A program made the position numbers and the translations under genes. Below the pieces are notes generated by a model. That model had not been told where the DNA came from and did not search any database. It saw only the letters and a list, made by a program, of their open reading frames with translations. Shown piece by piece: positions 1-9,391 of a stretch of DNA of 64,000 nt (positions are counted from its first letter, which is position 1; every line of letters begins with the position of its first letter). This DNA is from Brevundimonas sp. MYb52 (GTDB taxonomy: Bacteria > Pseudomonadota > Alphaproteobacteria > Caulobacterales > Caulobacteraceae), in NCBI RefSeq assembly GCF_002979535.1, contig NZ_PCPB01000009.1:1-64000 (forward strand), given 5' to 3'.

Positions 1-617
1 TCAGCCGGCGCCGGCGGGGGGGCTTCGGCGGCGAAGTATTCTGTCGGAGCCTGAGCCGGAGGAGGGGCCAGGGCGGGCGCGGCGGGCGTTGGCGCGGCGG
101 CGCGTGCGCGGCTCCACGGCGCGCCGACCGGGGCGGGCGCCGGCTGAGGCGGGACCTCGGGCTGGAACTCAGGCTGAGGCTGGGGCGCGAGATAGGGTTG
201 CGGCGCAGCGACGGGACGCGGCTGATAGGCGGGGGCCTGTGGCCCGACCCAGGCGCTGGCGGGCGTCAGGCCCTGGCGCTGCGGCGCTTCCGGCGCAGGG
301 GCGTAGGTCGGGGCCATGCCGCCATGCGGGATGACCGGCGGCCGAGACGGGGTGTTGGCGGCCATGACCGGCGCTGAAGCCAGGGCGGGCGCCGCAGGGG
401 CGGGAGGCGCCGCCTCGGCCGCCGTGGCGGGGCGATACGACCGGCCGGGCCAGCTGAGATAGCGCAGACCGGCGGCGCCGGCGCTGGATGGAACGGGGCG
501 GGGCGCAGCGTTCTGGGAGGTGTTCTGGGGCGCAGACGCCTGGGCCGCGGCAGGCGCGGCGGCGCCCAGGGCGCAGGCCCCGGCGGTCAGGGCGGCGATG
601 ATGGCTGGGCGTCGCAC
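1..617 (-). CDS. Secreted Pro/Ala-rich protein, 3' end outside window
   Basis: The frame opens at a GTG (615-617) preceded by an AGGAGG about 6 bases upstream and stays open for roughly 205 codons to position 1, where the apparent TCA is out of frame, so the gene continues beyond the window. The first 25 or so residues (VRRPAIIAALTAGACALGAA, then a run ending AAAQA) form a typical Sec signal peptide. The mature part is low complexity, rich in Pro, Ala and Gln, with one ordered-looking patch (GLRYLSWPGRSYRP). It looks like an exported, largely disordered protein, perhaps with a folded C-terminal domain outside the window. No function can be assigned. Another long frame on this strand lacks a signal peptide and start context. 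Confidence 0.6.
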   Translation of the reverse strand, partial: MRRPAIIAALTAGACALGAAAPAAAQASAPQNTSQNAAPRPVPSSAGAAGLRYLSWPGRSYRPATAAEAAPPAPAAPALASAPVMAANTPSRPPVIPHGGMAPTYAPAPEAPQRQGLTPASAWVGPQAPAYQPRPVAAPQPYLAPQPQPEFQPEVPPQPAPAPVGAPWSRARAAAPTPAAPALAPPPAQAPTEYFAAEAPPPAPA

Positions 618-694
618 GGACGGCCTCCTGCTGCGGGACGGCGTTCAGCGTCCAGACTAGGCCGTGACGGCTTAATCCGCTGCTAACGCCGGTC

Positions 695-1750
695 TCAGCC
701 CCGGCCGGGCAGATACTGGACGGTGAAGGCCTCGCGCCAGTCGGGGGCCGAGGCATAGGCGGCCTCCGTCTGTTCGGCGAAGGCCTGCCAGCGGTCGGCG
801 GTCATGGCGCCCAGGCCGTAGAGGGCCGCATCGCCGCCATCGACCACGGCCTCGGTCTTCAGGCTGTCGCGGACGGCGTTCAGCAGACGCTGGTTCAAAT
901 CCGGGTTGGCTCGCCTGATCAGGGCGTCGCCCTTGGTCCCGTCGCCGTGGACATAGTCGCGCCAGCCCTCGACCGAGGCGGCGATGAAGTCGCGCAGGGC
1001 CCTGGCGTTATCGCGCGCGAAGGCGTTGGGGGCCAGAACCAGGCCGCCATAGGAGGGGTAGCCGTCGTCGGCGGGGATCAGGACGCGCGGGGTAAAGCCC
1101 GCCTCGCGCGCCATCAAGGTCGGGTCGCCCGTCGTCAGCCGCCCGACCAGCACCGCCTTCGGATCATCGCGGAAGGCCTTGAGGTTGTCGTCCGGCGCAC
1201 CGGACCTGGCCTGATCGGCGGTCAGTTCAAAACGGGTCCGCAGCCAGTTCCAGAACCCGGCCTGATCGGCGGGGCTCATCAGGATGGGCCGATCGCGCAG
1301 GGCCGACAGGGTCTCCAGCGGCTGATCGGGGCGGGCCATCAGGACTACGGGGTCCTTTTGCAGGAAGGCGGCGACGGCCTTGACCGGGGCGCGGTCGGCG
1401 ATCAGCCGCAGGGGCGCGAAGCTGTCGGCGCCGACGGCCAGTTCGACGGCGCTGGCGGCCAGCAGGGCCGGGACATCGGCCCCGGCGGCGCCGGTCAGGA
1501 TCTCGACATTGAGGCCGCGCCGCTCATAGGCCCCGGTGGCGATGGCCTGATAGAAGCCGCCGTGGGCGGCGGTGACGGGGCCGCCCGCTGCGAGGCGCAG
1601 ACGCACCCGGCCCGATTCATCGACCGGCGCCTCGGTGCGGCCGCAGGCGGCCAGACCGCCCAGAAGGCCGCCAAGGACGCCTGCGCCGGCGGCGCCCTGG
1701 ATCAGGCGGCGGCGGGACGGTCCAGCGGGGGAGGGATGGGCGCGAGTCAT
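695..1750 (-). CDS. ABC transporter substrate-binding lipoprotein (SsuA/NMT1 type)
   Basis: 351 residues. The N terminus carries SRRRLIQGA (twin-arginine-like), a glycine/alanine-rich hydrophobic stretch and a lipobox LAAC with the acceptor Cys at about residue 36, so it should be a membrane-anchored periplasmic lipoprotein. The mature sequence has the pattern of the SsuA/TauA/NMT1-like binding-protein fold: VTAAHGGFYQAIATGAYERR near the start, a LKAF..DPKAVLVGR block in the middle, and a long helical C terminus. This family binds sulfonates, nitrate or pyrimidine precursors for an ABC importer. No permease or ATPase gene is adjacent here, so the substrate is unknown and the transporter must be encoded elsewhere. 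Confidence 0.75.
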   Translation of the reverse strand: MTRAHPSPAGPSRRRLIQGAAGAGVLGGLLGGLAACGRTEAPVDESGRVRLRLAAGGPVTAAHGGFYQAIATGAYERRGLNVEILTGAAGADVPALLAASAVELAVGADSFAPLRLIADRAPVKAVAAFLQKDPVVLMARPDQPLETLSALRDRPILMSPADQAGFWNWLRTRFELTADQARSGAPDDNLKAFRDDPKAVLVGRLTTGDPTLMAREAGFTPRVLIPADDGYPSYGGLVLAPNAFARDNARALRDFIAASVEGWRDYVHGDGTKGDALIRRANPDLNQRLLNAVRDSLKTEAVVDGGDAALYGLGAMTADRWQAFAEQTEAAYASAPDWREAFTVQYLPGRG

Positions 1751-1800
1751 CTCGTCTTGGTTTAGGGGGCGGGGCCGAATTTGGGAAGGTCGCGCGGGCC

Positions 1801-2919
1801 TCAGTCGATATTCGGCTGCTCGTCGCCCTGGGGCAGCCGGAAGATGACGCGGTCGGTGCAGCGGATGCCGGCGACATGGCCCGGCGTGGCGCGACCGGCG
1901 CGGACGATGTTGCGCGCGGCCTCGCCAAAGGCGGCGGCGGGCTGGGCCTCCAGCACCTCGATGGCGCCGGGTTCGCCCCAGGAGGCGATGTCGTAGCGGA
2001 CAATGGCCCAGCCCTCGATGCCGCGCCGCTGGAAGGCCGTCGGATAGGTCAGGCGAGCATGGGTGAAGCGGGCGCGAAGTTCGGCGGGGCAGTTCTTCAG
2101 CGGGTCGCCGGTCGGCTCGGGCTCGGGCGTGTCGGACAGGGTCGCGCCCTGGCGGGTCCAGGCGCCGATGCAGCCCCGGCGCGGGGCGTCAGGCTGGAAG
2201 GTGCTGGCGACGACGACGCGGCGGATCTCGGCGTCCAGTTCCGCATCGCCCGAGGAGGCCAGGGTCTCCACGTCCGAGGTGCGGCCGTCGCGGGTGACGT
2301 TCCAGCGGGTGACGCTCCAGCCCAGGCCGCCGGGCGGGATGCGGCCCGCGTCCGGCGACGGATAGACGGCCACGTCGGGGCGCGGACGGGTGCGGCAGTC
2401 GTCGCCCGGACGCGCCAGGGCGCGGACCACGGCGGCAGGCCGCGCGCGATCGACGGCATAGGCGAAGGCCAACTGTTCTCGGCTGGCCTCGGCCAGCGGG
2501 CGGGGCGTCAGGCTGATGGTCATGGTGCAGTCGGCCTGGGCCCGGCCGGGAGCGAAGCGATAGGCGGCCAGGGTCGCCTGGTCGTCTTCGGTCGGATTGG
2601 GGCGCTGCGCGGCGGGGAGCGGACGGATGCTGCGTGGGCGGCCTTCTTCATTGATCGAGAAGCGCAGGGTCTGGGTGGAGGGCTCGCGGTCGAATGCGGA
2701 CGACATGGGCAGGACGCGCGGCGACAGGCGCTCGGCGTAGATCGGCTCGACCCGGCGGCCGGCGCAACGCACGGCGGCGTCGCGGGCGATCAGCAGCGGC
2801 GACGGGGCGTCTGCCGGCGAGACGATGACCGGCGAGACCCGAACCTGGGCCAGGGCCGGACTGGTCAGGCCGGCGCTCGCCAGCGCCAAGGTCGTCGCGG
2901 CGATGAAGTGTTTGGACAT
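1801..2919 (-). CDS. Secreted protein with two TonB C-terminal-like domains
   Basis: 372 residues from the ATG at 2919, chosen because MSKHFIAATTLALASAGLTS followed by PALAQ is a clean signal peptide with cleavage after ALA; the longer frame adds 11 residues of no obvious use. Two segments follow the TonB_C pattern: GWSVTRWNVTRDG..SDVETLASSGDAELD..RRVVVASTFQPD (about residues 205-260) and GWAIVRYDIASWGEPGAIEV..FGEAARNIVRAGRATPG near the C terminus. It lacks the N-terminal membrane anchor and Pro-rich spacer of a true TonB, so it is probably a periplasmic relative and not the energy transducer. A G-rich stretch lies just upstream of the start. Confidence 0.6.
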   Translation of the reverse strand: MSKHFIAATTLALASAGLTSPALAQVRVSPVIVSPADAPSPLLIARDAAVRCAGRRVEPIYAERLSPRVLPMSSAFDREPSTQTLRFSINEEGRPRSIRPLPAAQRPNPTEDDQATLAAYRFAPGRAQADCTMTISLTPRPLAEASREQLAFAYAVDRARPAAVVRALARPGDDCRTRPRPDVAVYPSPDAGRIPPGGLGWSVTRWNVTRDGRTSDVETLASSGDAELDAEIRRVVVASTFQPDAPRRGCIGAWTRQGATLSDTPEPEPTGDPLKNCPAELRARFTHARLTYPTAFQRRGIEGWAIVRYDIASWGEPGAIEVLEAQPAAAFGEAARNIVRAGRATPGHVAGIRCTDRVIFRLPQGDEQPNID

Positions 2920-3067
2920 TGATGATCCCCCCAGATCCATGACCAGACCCACGGTCAGATTCGCCGTCAGCGTGAGCGGCGCGCCCGGCCTTGTCTATCG
3001 GCGGTGTGGGACGGATGGCGAGGCGGCTTGTCGCATCGCCGCCCCCTGTGGACGGGCCCGAAATTGA

Positions 3068-3113
3068 GCGAGGGGACGAGACCCGGGCCGAAGCCCTGAT
3101 CGCGTCCCCTCGC
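3068..3113. other. Strong hairpin with nested inner stem
   Basis: GCGAGGGGACG (3068-3078) pairs perfectly with CGTCCCCTCGC (3103-3113), 11 bp. The loop contains a second stem GGGC-CGAA-GCCC. Read on the minus strand it is followed by TCAATTT, a weak U-tract, so it could end a leftward transcript; there is no U-tract on the plus strand. Confidence 0.6.
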
Positions 3114-3140
3114 CAAGTCCGGGTTGGACCTGGCCGTCTG

Positions 3141-3199
3141 GGTTCGGGCCTAGCCTTTTCCGAAGCGAAGATCCGTGTCCGGACGCAAGCGCCCGAACC
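3141..3199. other. Inverted repeat, long-range stem
   Basis: GGTTCGGGC (3141-3149) and GCCCGAACC (3191-3199) are perfect 9-bp complements around a 41-base loop that itself holds smaller pairings. With the neighbouring hairpin at 3068-3113 it suggests a structured RNA. Confidence 0.45.
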
Positions 3200-3491
3200 G
3201 GTTTCGCTGCGGCGACGTCGGGCGAACCCGGCGGCGTCGGCTGGTCTCCTGGCGGCTCCTGGTCGCGTCGGGGGCGTCGTCGGGACGCACCGTCTTCGAG
3301 CCTGGCCTGGTTCTCCGCAACCCCCGCGCCGAGGCGCTGAAGGATCGGGAGCCTGTGGCCCTGCCTCGGTGTCTCCGCATCCTCCGAGGAGGCTTGGGAC
3401 CCTAGGTCAGGGAGCCGGGTCGGTTCGCTTGAAGTCCCGCTAACCCATTGCTGAGTTTGGGATTTCTGCGCCGCCGTGTCCCGTTGGCCTG

Positions 3492-3519
3492 TTGACGGTC
3501 TCGCGAAATCCGCTATCCG
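3492..3519 (+). promoter_or_regulatory. Sigma70-like promoter
   Basis: TTGACG (3492-3497), 16 bp, then TATCCG (3514-3519). It points right, toward the DnaA-box-like cluster and the gene starting near 3761. Transcription would start near 3526, leaving a long leader. Confidence 0.35.
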
Positions 3520-3542
3520 GCAAGCGCCCGATTCGGAGCGGC

Positions 3543-3638
3543 TGTGTGGAACTGTCCCAGCCCCTGTGGGCAAGCCTGTGGATAGTCGTGGGCGGATGGA
3601 ATTCGCGCTCGCGGATCAGGGTTTTGCGGCCGTCCACA
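3543..3638. promoter_or_regulatory. Cluster of DnaA-box-like words
   Basis: Within 96 bases there is one 8/9 match to the DnaA box (TGTGGATAG at 3577-3585, the complement of CTATCCACA) and three weaker relatives: TGTGTGGAA at 3543, TGTGGGCAA at 3565 and GTCCACA at 3632. The flanks are not strikingly AT-rich and no dnaA, hemE, parA or dnaN gene is nearby, so this is a possible DnaA-binding or titration site, not a claimed origin. Confidence 0.3.
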
Positions 3639-3684
3639 GGAAAGCGGAAGGGCGCCGAAAATGAGCGGGATTTAACGAGGCGAG

Positions 3685-3711
3685 GCGCGACCTTTCGTCT
3701 AACGGTCGCGC
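3685..3711. promoter_or_regulatory. Inverted repeat upstream of the DUF5694-like gene
   Basis: GCGCGACC (3685-3692) and GGTCGCGC (3704-3711) form a perfect 8-bp dyad with an 11-base centre, 50 bases before the start at 3761. It could be an operator or a leader hairpin. Confidence 0.35.
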
Positions 3712-3760
3712 TTGAGCCGTCCCTGGCGGCGCGTTCTGTCCTTCAAGGTTGCCTGTTGTG

Positions 3761-4855
3761 ATGACTGTTCGTTCTTCCGCCCGTCTTCTGGCTCTGGGCG
3801 CGATTTTGGCTCTGGCAGGGGCGTCCGCCGCCGCCGCCCAGACCTATCGCCCCGTCTTCCACCCTGACCAGTTGAAGGGGCCGCCTGCGGGGCCGCTCAA
3901 TCAGGTGCTGGTGGTGGGCTCGCCCCACCTGGCCCAGATGGGCGACGCGGTGAAGGCCGAGATGCTGCCGCCGGTGCTGGATCGCCTGGCGGCCTGGGAA
4001 CCTGAAGTGATCGCCATCGAGCACGTCTCGGGCCTGCAGTGCGACGCCATGCGCCGCTATCCGCAGCGCCACGCCGTGTCGATCAGCGACTATTGCCCGG
4101 ACGTCAGCCATGCCGGTCAGCAGAACGGCCTGGACGTCCCGGCGGCCAACGCCGAGGCCGAGCGGCTGCTGGCGCAATGGCCAGCGGCGCCCACGGCTGA
4201 ACAGCGTCGCCGTCTGGCTGCGGTCTTCCTGGCGGCGGGCGAGCCGACCTCGGCCCTGGTCCAGTGGCTGCGGCTGGCCCCGGCCGAGCGCCGCGAAGGC
4301 GAGGGGCTGGACGCGACCCTGGCGGCGCAGTTGAACGCCCAGGTCGACAGCCTCAACGAGAGCGATTCCGTCGCCGCCGTCCTGGCCGCGCGGCTGGGGC
4401 TGGAGCGGGTGTGGAGCGTCGACGACCACTCGGCCGACCGCTATCCGGCGGACGTCAGGGGCTATGCCCGGGCCATCCGCCAGGTCTGGAACAATCCAGC
4501 GAGCGAAGAGCGCAAGGCGGCCGAGGCGCCGTTCGAGGCCGGGCTGTCGCAGCCCGACGGCCTGCTGAACCTCTATCGCTACTACAACAGCCCCGAGGCC
4601 ATGCGCCGGGCCTATGAGAGCGACTTCGGCGCCGCCCAGAAGGACGCGTCGCCCGAGGGCTTCGGCCGGATGTATCTGGCGAACTGGGAGACGCGGAACC
4701 TGCGGATGGTCGCCAATATGCGCGACGTCATGGGGATGAAGCCCGGCGTGAAGATGCTGACCCTCGTGGGCGGCTCGCACCGGGGCTACTACGAGGCCTA
4801 TCTGAACCAGATGCACGACGTGGTTCTGGCGGACGTGAACGCGGTGCTGCGCTGA
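3761..4855 (+). CDS. Exported DUF5694-like protein
   Basis: 364 residues from ATG 3761; GTG 3758 and TTG 3749 are alternatives, with an AAGG at 3745-3748 fitting GTG or ATG. A signal peptide is evident (MTVRSSARLLALGAILALAG with cleavage after SAAAAQ). The mature part begins with NQVLVVGSPHLAQM, carries VIAIEHVSG about 35 residues later and ends with LTLVGGSHRGYYEAYLNQM. The G-x-x-H strand, an acidic residue on a following strand and a late G-x-H motif are the pattern of DUF5694 and of the wider TraB/EreA-like fold. Catalytic activity is not known for this family. It stands alone between two intergenic regions. Confidence 0.6.
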   Translation: MTVRSSARLLALGAILALAGASAAAAQTYRPVFHPDQLKGPPAGPLNQVLVVGSPHLAQMGDAVKAEMLPPVLDRLAAWEPEVIAIEHVSGLQCDAMRRYPQRHAVSISDYCPDVSHAGQQNGLDVPAANAEAERLLAQWPAAPTAEQRRRLAAVFLAAGEPTSALVQWLRLAPAERREGEGLDATLAAQLNAQVDSLNESDSVAAVLAARLGLERVWSVDDHSADRYPADVRGYARAIRQVWNNPASEERKAAEAPFEAGLSQPDGLLNLYRYYNSPEAMRRAYESDFGAAQKDASPEGFGRMYLANWETRNLRMVANMRDVMGMKPGVKMLTLVGGSHRGYYEAYLNQMHDVVLADVNAVLR

Positions 4856-4865
4856 TCGATTGCGG

Positions 4866-4917
4866 CTGACGGCGCGTCCGAACTGGGACTGGAAGGTCTG
4901 GGGCGCGGCGCCGTCAG
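4866..4917. other. Inverted repeat downstream of the DUF5694-like gene
   Basis: CTGACGGCGC (4866-4875) and GCGCCGTCAG (4908-4917) are perfect 10-bp complements with a 32-base loop, 10 bases after the stop codon. There is no U-tract, so it may stabilise the 3' end and not act as an intrinsic terminator. Confidence 0.4.
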
Positions 4918-5074
4918 TCGCTTCGTGCCTCCATTTCCGGGACGGGCCGCCGTCAGTCCGCGCCCTGGGATCGGCAGACGACGTCGATCGATGAAAAGCT
5001 TTGCCTTACGCCGAATAGCAAAGGTATATTTTTGTAAATTATCGAATCAATGTTCTTCAAAGGCGAGAAGCTCG

Positions 5075-6421
5075 ATGCGATTCAACGGGGGCGGGGCAGT
5101 CCGCATTTTGGGTTTGGCGGCGATCGTCGCCTGTGGGGCAGGCGCGGCCCAGGCTCAGCAGATCGTGGAATTCCGGCTGCGGGGGCCCAGCGGCGCCAAC
5201 GACGAATACGTCCGCGTCCACAACCAGACCGGCGCCCCGATGACCGTCGCCGCCTCGTCGGGCGGGGGGTGGGCGATCGTCGCCTCGGACGGCGTGGCTC
5301 GCTGCACGATTCCCAATGGGACGGTGCTGGCGGCGGGCGGCTCCTTCCTGTGCGCCAACAGCGTGGCCTACTCCTTGGGGGGCATTCCCTCGGCCGTCGC
5401 CGACGCGACCTATACGACCGACATTGCGGACAACGCCGGCATTGCGCTGTTCGACAATGATGCCGGCAATTACAGCCTGGCCACGCGGCTGGATGCTGTC
5501 GGCTCCAACAGCGAAGTCAACACGCTCTACAAGGAAGGCGTCGGCTATCAGGCGCTGACGCCCTTCAGCATCGACTACGCCTTCGTCCGCGATCGCTGCG
5601 GCAAGGGCGGCTCCATTACCGCCAGCACGGCCTGCACCTCCGCAGGCGCGCCGCTGGACACGGACGCCAACGCTGCCGATTTCGTCTTCGTGGACACCAA
5701 TGGCACTTCGGCTGGCGCAGGGCAGAGACTGGGCGCGCCCGGGCCCGCCAACCGGACGGCGCCGGCCAGCGGAGGCAGCACCTTCACGACGGCTCTGTTG
5801 GACACCTGCAGCGCCGCCAATGCGGCGCCCAATGCGGTGCGCGGGTTCCTGTCCGATCCCGCCAACAATTCCACCTTCGGCACGCTCGACCTTCGCCGCA
5901 CGTTCACGAACACGTCGGGCGCGCCGATCACCAGCCTGCGTTTCCGCATCATTGATCTGACGACCTTCCCCGCGCCGTCCGGCTATGCTGATCTGCGCCC
6001 TCGCACCTCGACCGATGTCGTGGTTGCGGTGGACCGCACCCCCTGCGGCAGCGGAACGAGCAATGCGACCGTGGCGGGCACGACGCTGTTGCAGCCGCCT
6101 TCGCAGCCCAACGGCGGCGGTTTCAACAGCGTGCTGACGGTCCCGAGCGTCACGGCCGGAACGCCGCTGGCCCCCGGCGCATCCATCGACGTGCGCTTCC
6201 TGCTGGGTATTCAGCAAGACGGCACTTCGCGCTTCGCCGTGGTCGCGGAAGGCGCCCCGACGGGCGGCGGCGTTTTCGAATACTGCGACGGCGCCGACTG
6301 TCCGGCGCCGCCCACCCCCACCCCGGTCCCGACGATGACCGAGTGGGCCATGATCCTGTTCGGGGTGATCCTGGCGGGCGGAGCGGCGCTCCACATCCAG
6401 CGGCGTCGCCGCTTCGCCTAA
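5075..6421 (+). CDS. Lamin-tail-like secreted protein with IPTL-CTERM-type sorting tail
   Basis: 448 residues. ATG 5075 was chosen because it has AGAAG just upstream and opens a signal peptide (MRFNGGGAVRILGLAAIVAC, cleavage after AQA). The first mature segment (IVEFRLRGPSGANDEYVRVH) matches the start of lamin-tail (LTD) domains, a beta fold common in bacterial surface proteins. The body is a long Thr/Ser/Gly-rich beta region. The C terminus is PTPTPVPTMTEWAMI, a hydrophobic helix and QRRRRFA, the tripartite signal of IPTL-CTERM proteins that are processed by a dedicated exosortase-like enzyme. It is probably cell-surface or matrix-associated. No sorting enzyme gene is in the window. The upstream 90 bases are unusually AT-rich for this genome. 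Confidence 0.7.
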   Translation: MRFNGGGAVRILGLAAIVACGAGAAQAQQIVEFRLRGPSGANDEYVRVHNQTGAPMTVAASSGGGWAIVASDGVARCTIPNGTVLAAGGSFLCANSVAYSLGGIPSAVADATYTTDIADNAGIALFDNDAGNYSLATRLDAVGSNSEVNTLYKEGVGYQALTPFSIDYAFVRDRCGKGGSITASTACTSAGAPLDTDANAADFVFVDTNGTSAGAGQRLGAPGPANRTAPASGGSTFTTALLDTCSAANAAPNAVRGFLSDPANNSTFGTLDLRRTFTNTSGAPITSLRFRIIDLTTFPAPSGYADLRPRTSTDVVVAVDRTPCGSGTSNATVAGTTLLQPPSQPNGGGFNSVLTVPSVTAGTPLAPGASIDVRFLLGIQQDGTSRFAVVAEGAPTGGGVFEYCDGADCPAPPTPTPVPTMTEWAMILFGVILAGGAALHIQRRRRFA

Positions 6422-6443
6422 GGCGCTCTGCCTATCTGTTCAG

Positions 6444-6484
6444 CGGCCCCGTCGGTGATCCCGATGGGGCCGTTGTCGTTTTGG
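6444..6484 (+). terminator. Intrinsic terminator after the LTD protein gene
   Basis: CGGCCCCGTCGG (6444-6455) pairs with CCGATGGGGCCG (6461-6472), one G-U pair, short loop, followed by TTGTCGTTTT. It lies 22 bases after the stop at 6421. Confidence 0.65.
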
Positions 6485-6507
6485 GTCTGTTCAGGCGCGC
6501 GCCCGGG

Positions 6508-8322
<1,815 letters not shown>

Positions 8323-8395
8323 GAAGACGATGCGACCGATAAAGCGGGAAGGAGGGGCGTCCCTATAGACCGAAGGGGGTGCGACAAGCCATCGC

Positions 8396-8424
8396 TTGAT
8401 TACATACCAACTGGACGGTATTGC
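8396..8424 (+). promoter_or_regulatory. Promoter and TetR-type operator
   Basis: TTGATT (8396-8401) and TATTGC (8419-8424), 17 bp apart, could drive the TetR gene. Between them lies the dyad ATACC (8404-8408) N8 GGTAT (8417-8421), of a size and base pattern common for TetR-family operators. A repressor bound here would cover the promoter, so the TetR protein probably represses itself and the efflux gene. Confidence 0.5.
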
Positions 8425-8431
8425 GTGCGGC

Positions 8432-9016
8432 ATGGACGCTCAGACTCGCCGCCGCGCGCCGGAAGCCACCCGCGCCGAGATCATCGACATGGCTATCGAG
8501 GCCGCTGCCGAGGAGGGGGCGACCGGGTTGAAGCTGGACGCGGTGGTGTCGCGCCTGCCCTTCAGCAAGGGCGCCCTGCTGCACCACTTCCCGACCAAGC
8601 TGGCCTTGCTGGAAGGCGTGATCGACCATCTGGCGTCGGAGATGACGGCGGCGGTCCTGGCCGAGGCGTCGCGCGACCCCAACCCCTATGGCCGCAATGC
8701 GCGCGCCTATCTGCGGGCGACGGTCAATGATCCGGTGACCGACCGCGACGTCAGCATCGGCCGGGCGGCCCTGGTGGCCTGCGCGGTGGAGCCCAGCCTG
8801 ATCGCGCGCTGGCGGGCGGCGATGCGGACCCTGGCCGAGGACGACCCGGTCGATCCGGCGGGCAAGGACGACGCCCTGATGCTGCGGCTGATCGCCGATG
8901 GCCTGTGGATGAGCGACCTGTTCGGCACCCATGAGGTGTCGCCTGAACAGCGCCGCGCCCTGCTGTCGCTGCTGACGCCGGGCAGCATCCTGACCGAAGT
9001 CCAGGCTTTCGAATGA
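8432..9016 (+). CDS. TetR family transcriptional regulator
   Basis: 194 residues from ATG 8432 (MDAQTRRRAPEATRAEIIDM). The N-terminal 60 residues form the TetR helix-turn-helix domain, with GATGLKLDAVVSRLPFSKG followed by ALLHHFPTKLALLEGVID, matching the usual G-x-L-Y-x-H-F-x-x-K-x-x-L signature. The C-terminal helices (ligand-binding domain) are about 120 residues. The stop codon overlaps the start of the SMR gene (ATGA), so the two are co-translated, and a dyad operator sits directly upstream. Most likely a local, drug-responsive repressor of the SMR pump. Confidence 0.85.
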   Translation: MDAQTRRRAPEATRAEIIDMAIEAAAEEGATGLKLDAVVSRLPFSKGALLHHFPTKLALLEGVIDHLASEMTAAVLAEASRDPNPYGRNARAYLRATVNDPVTDRDVSIGRAALVACAVEPSLIARWRAAMRTLAEDDPVDPAGKDDALMLRLIADGLWMSDLFGTHEVSPEQRRALLSLLTPGSILTEVQAFE

Positions 9017-9351
9017 ACCCGATCACCTGGGCGGCCCTGTTGGGCGCCATCGGCTTCGAGGTCATGGGCACGACCCTGTTGCAGCAGTCGCAGCAGTTCA
9101 CCCGACCCTGGCCGACGGCGGGGCTGGCGGTTTGCTACGGCCTGGCCTTCTACCTGCTGACCATTGCGCTGAAGCAGATGCCCGTGGGCTTGGCCTACGC
9201 CATCTGGAGCGGGCTGGGGGTGGTGCTGATTTCGGTGATCGGCCTGTTCCTGTTCAAGCAGAAGCTGGACCTGCCGGCCATCATCGGTCTGGTGATGATC
9301 GTCGGCGGGGTGGTGGTGATCAATCTGTTCTCCAAGAGCGTGACGCACTGA
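9013..9351 (+). CDS. Small multidrug resistance (SMR) family transporter
   Basis: 112 residues, four transmembrane helices, the size of EmrE/SugE/QacE proteins. The essential membrane Glu is present at residue 16 (GAIGFEVMGTTLL), the second helix region ends in TIALKQMPVGLAYAIWSGLG, which is the SMR signature, and the C terminus has INLFSKS. SMR dimers exchange protons for lipophilic cations or guanidinium-type compounds. The start overlaps the TetR stop by four bases, indicating translational coupling and regulation by that repressor. The substrate cannot be told from sequence. Confidence 0.85.
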   Translation: MNPITWAALLGAIGFEVMGTTLLQQSQQFTRPWPTAGLAVCYGLAFYLLTIALKQMPVGLAYAIWSGLGVVLISVIGLFLFKQKLDLPAIIGLVMIVGGVVVINLFSKSVTH

Positions 9352-9357
9352 GGTTTT

Positions 9358-9385
9358 GATCCTCCCCCGCGAACGGGGGAGGATC
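9358..9385. repeat. Palindromic repeat half (left of DUF559 gene)
   Basis: GATCCTCCCCCG, loop CGAA, CGGGGGAGGATC: a perfect 12-bp hairpin identical in design to the outer hairpin of the full repeats at 21853 and 37591. It ends 6 bases before the stop of the DUF559 gene and may also terminate the SMR transcript. Confidence 0.75.
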
Positions 9386-9391
9386 GAGGGG

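Larger units (their letters stand above)
2953..3748. other. Long intergenic region, no convincing gene
   Basis: About 800 bases between the divergent TonB_C-type gene and the DUF5694-like gene. Frames of 60-190 codons exist on both strands but have mixed third positions, no ribosome binding sites and no recognisable protein pattern. The region holds several strong inverted repeats (3068-3113, 3141-3199, 3381-3392, 3685-3711), a sigma70-like promoter and a cluster of DnaA-box-like words. It may hold a structured RNA or a protein-binding region; I could not match it to RNase P RNA, tmRNA or SRP RNA signatures. Confidence 0.5.

Noticed and set aside
2991..3573. Overlapping frames of 150-190 codons on both strands in the gene-free region
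   Set aside because: Third-position GC is not elevated, no start context, and no recognisable protein features.
3540..3640. Chromosomal origin of replication
   Set aside because: Only one good DnaA box, no AT-rich unwinding region and no replication genes nearby.
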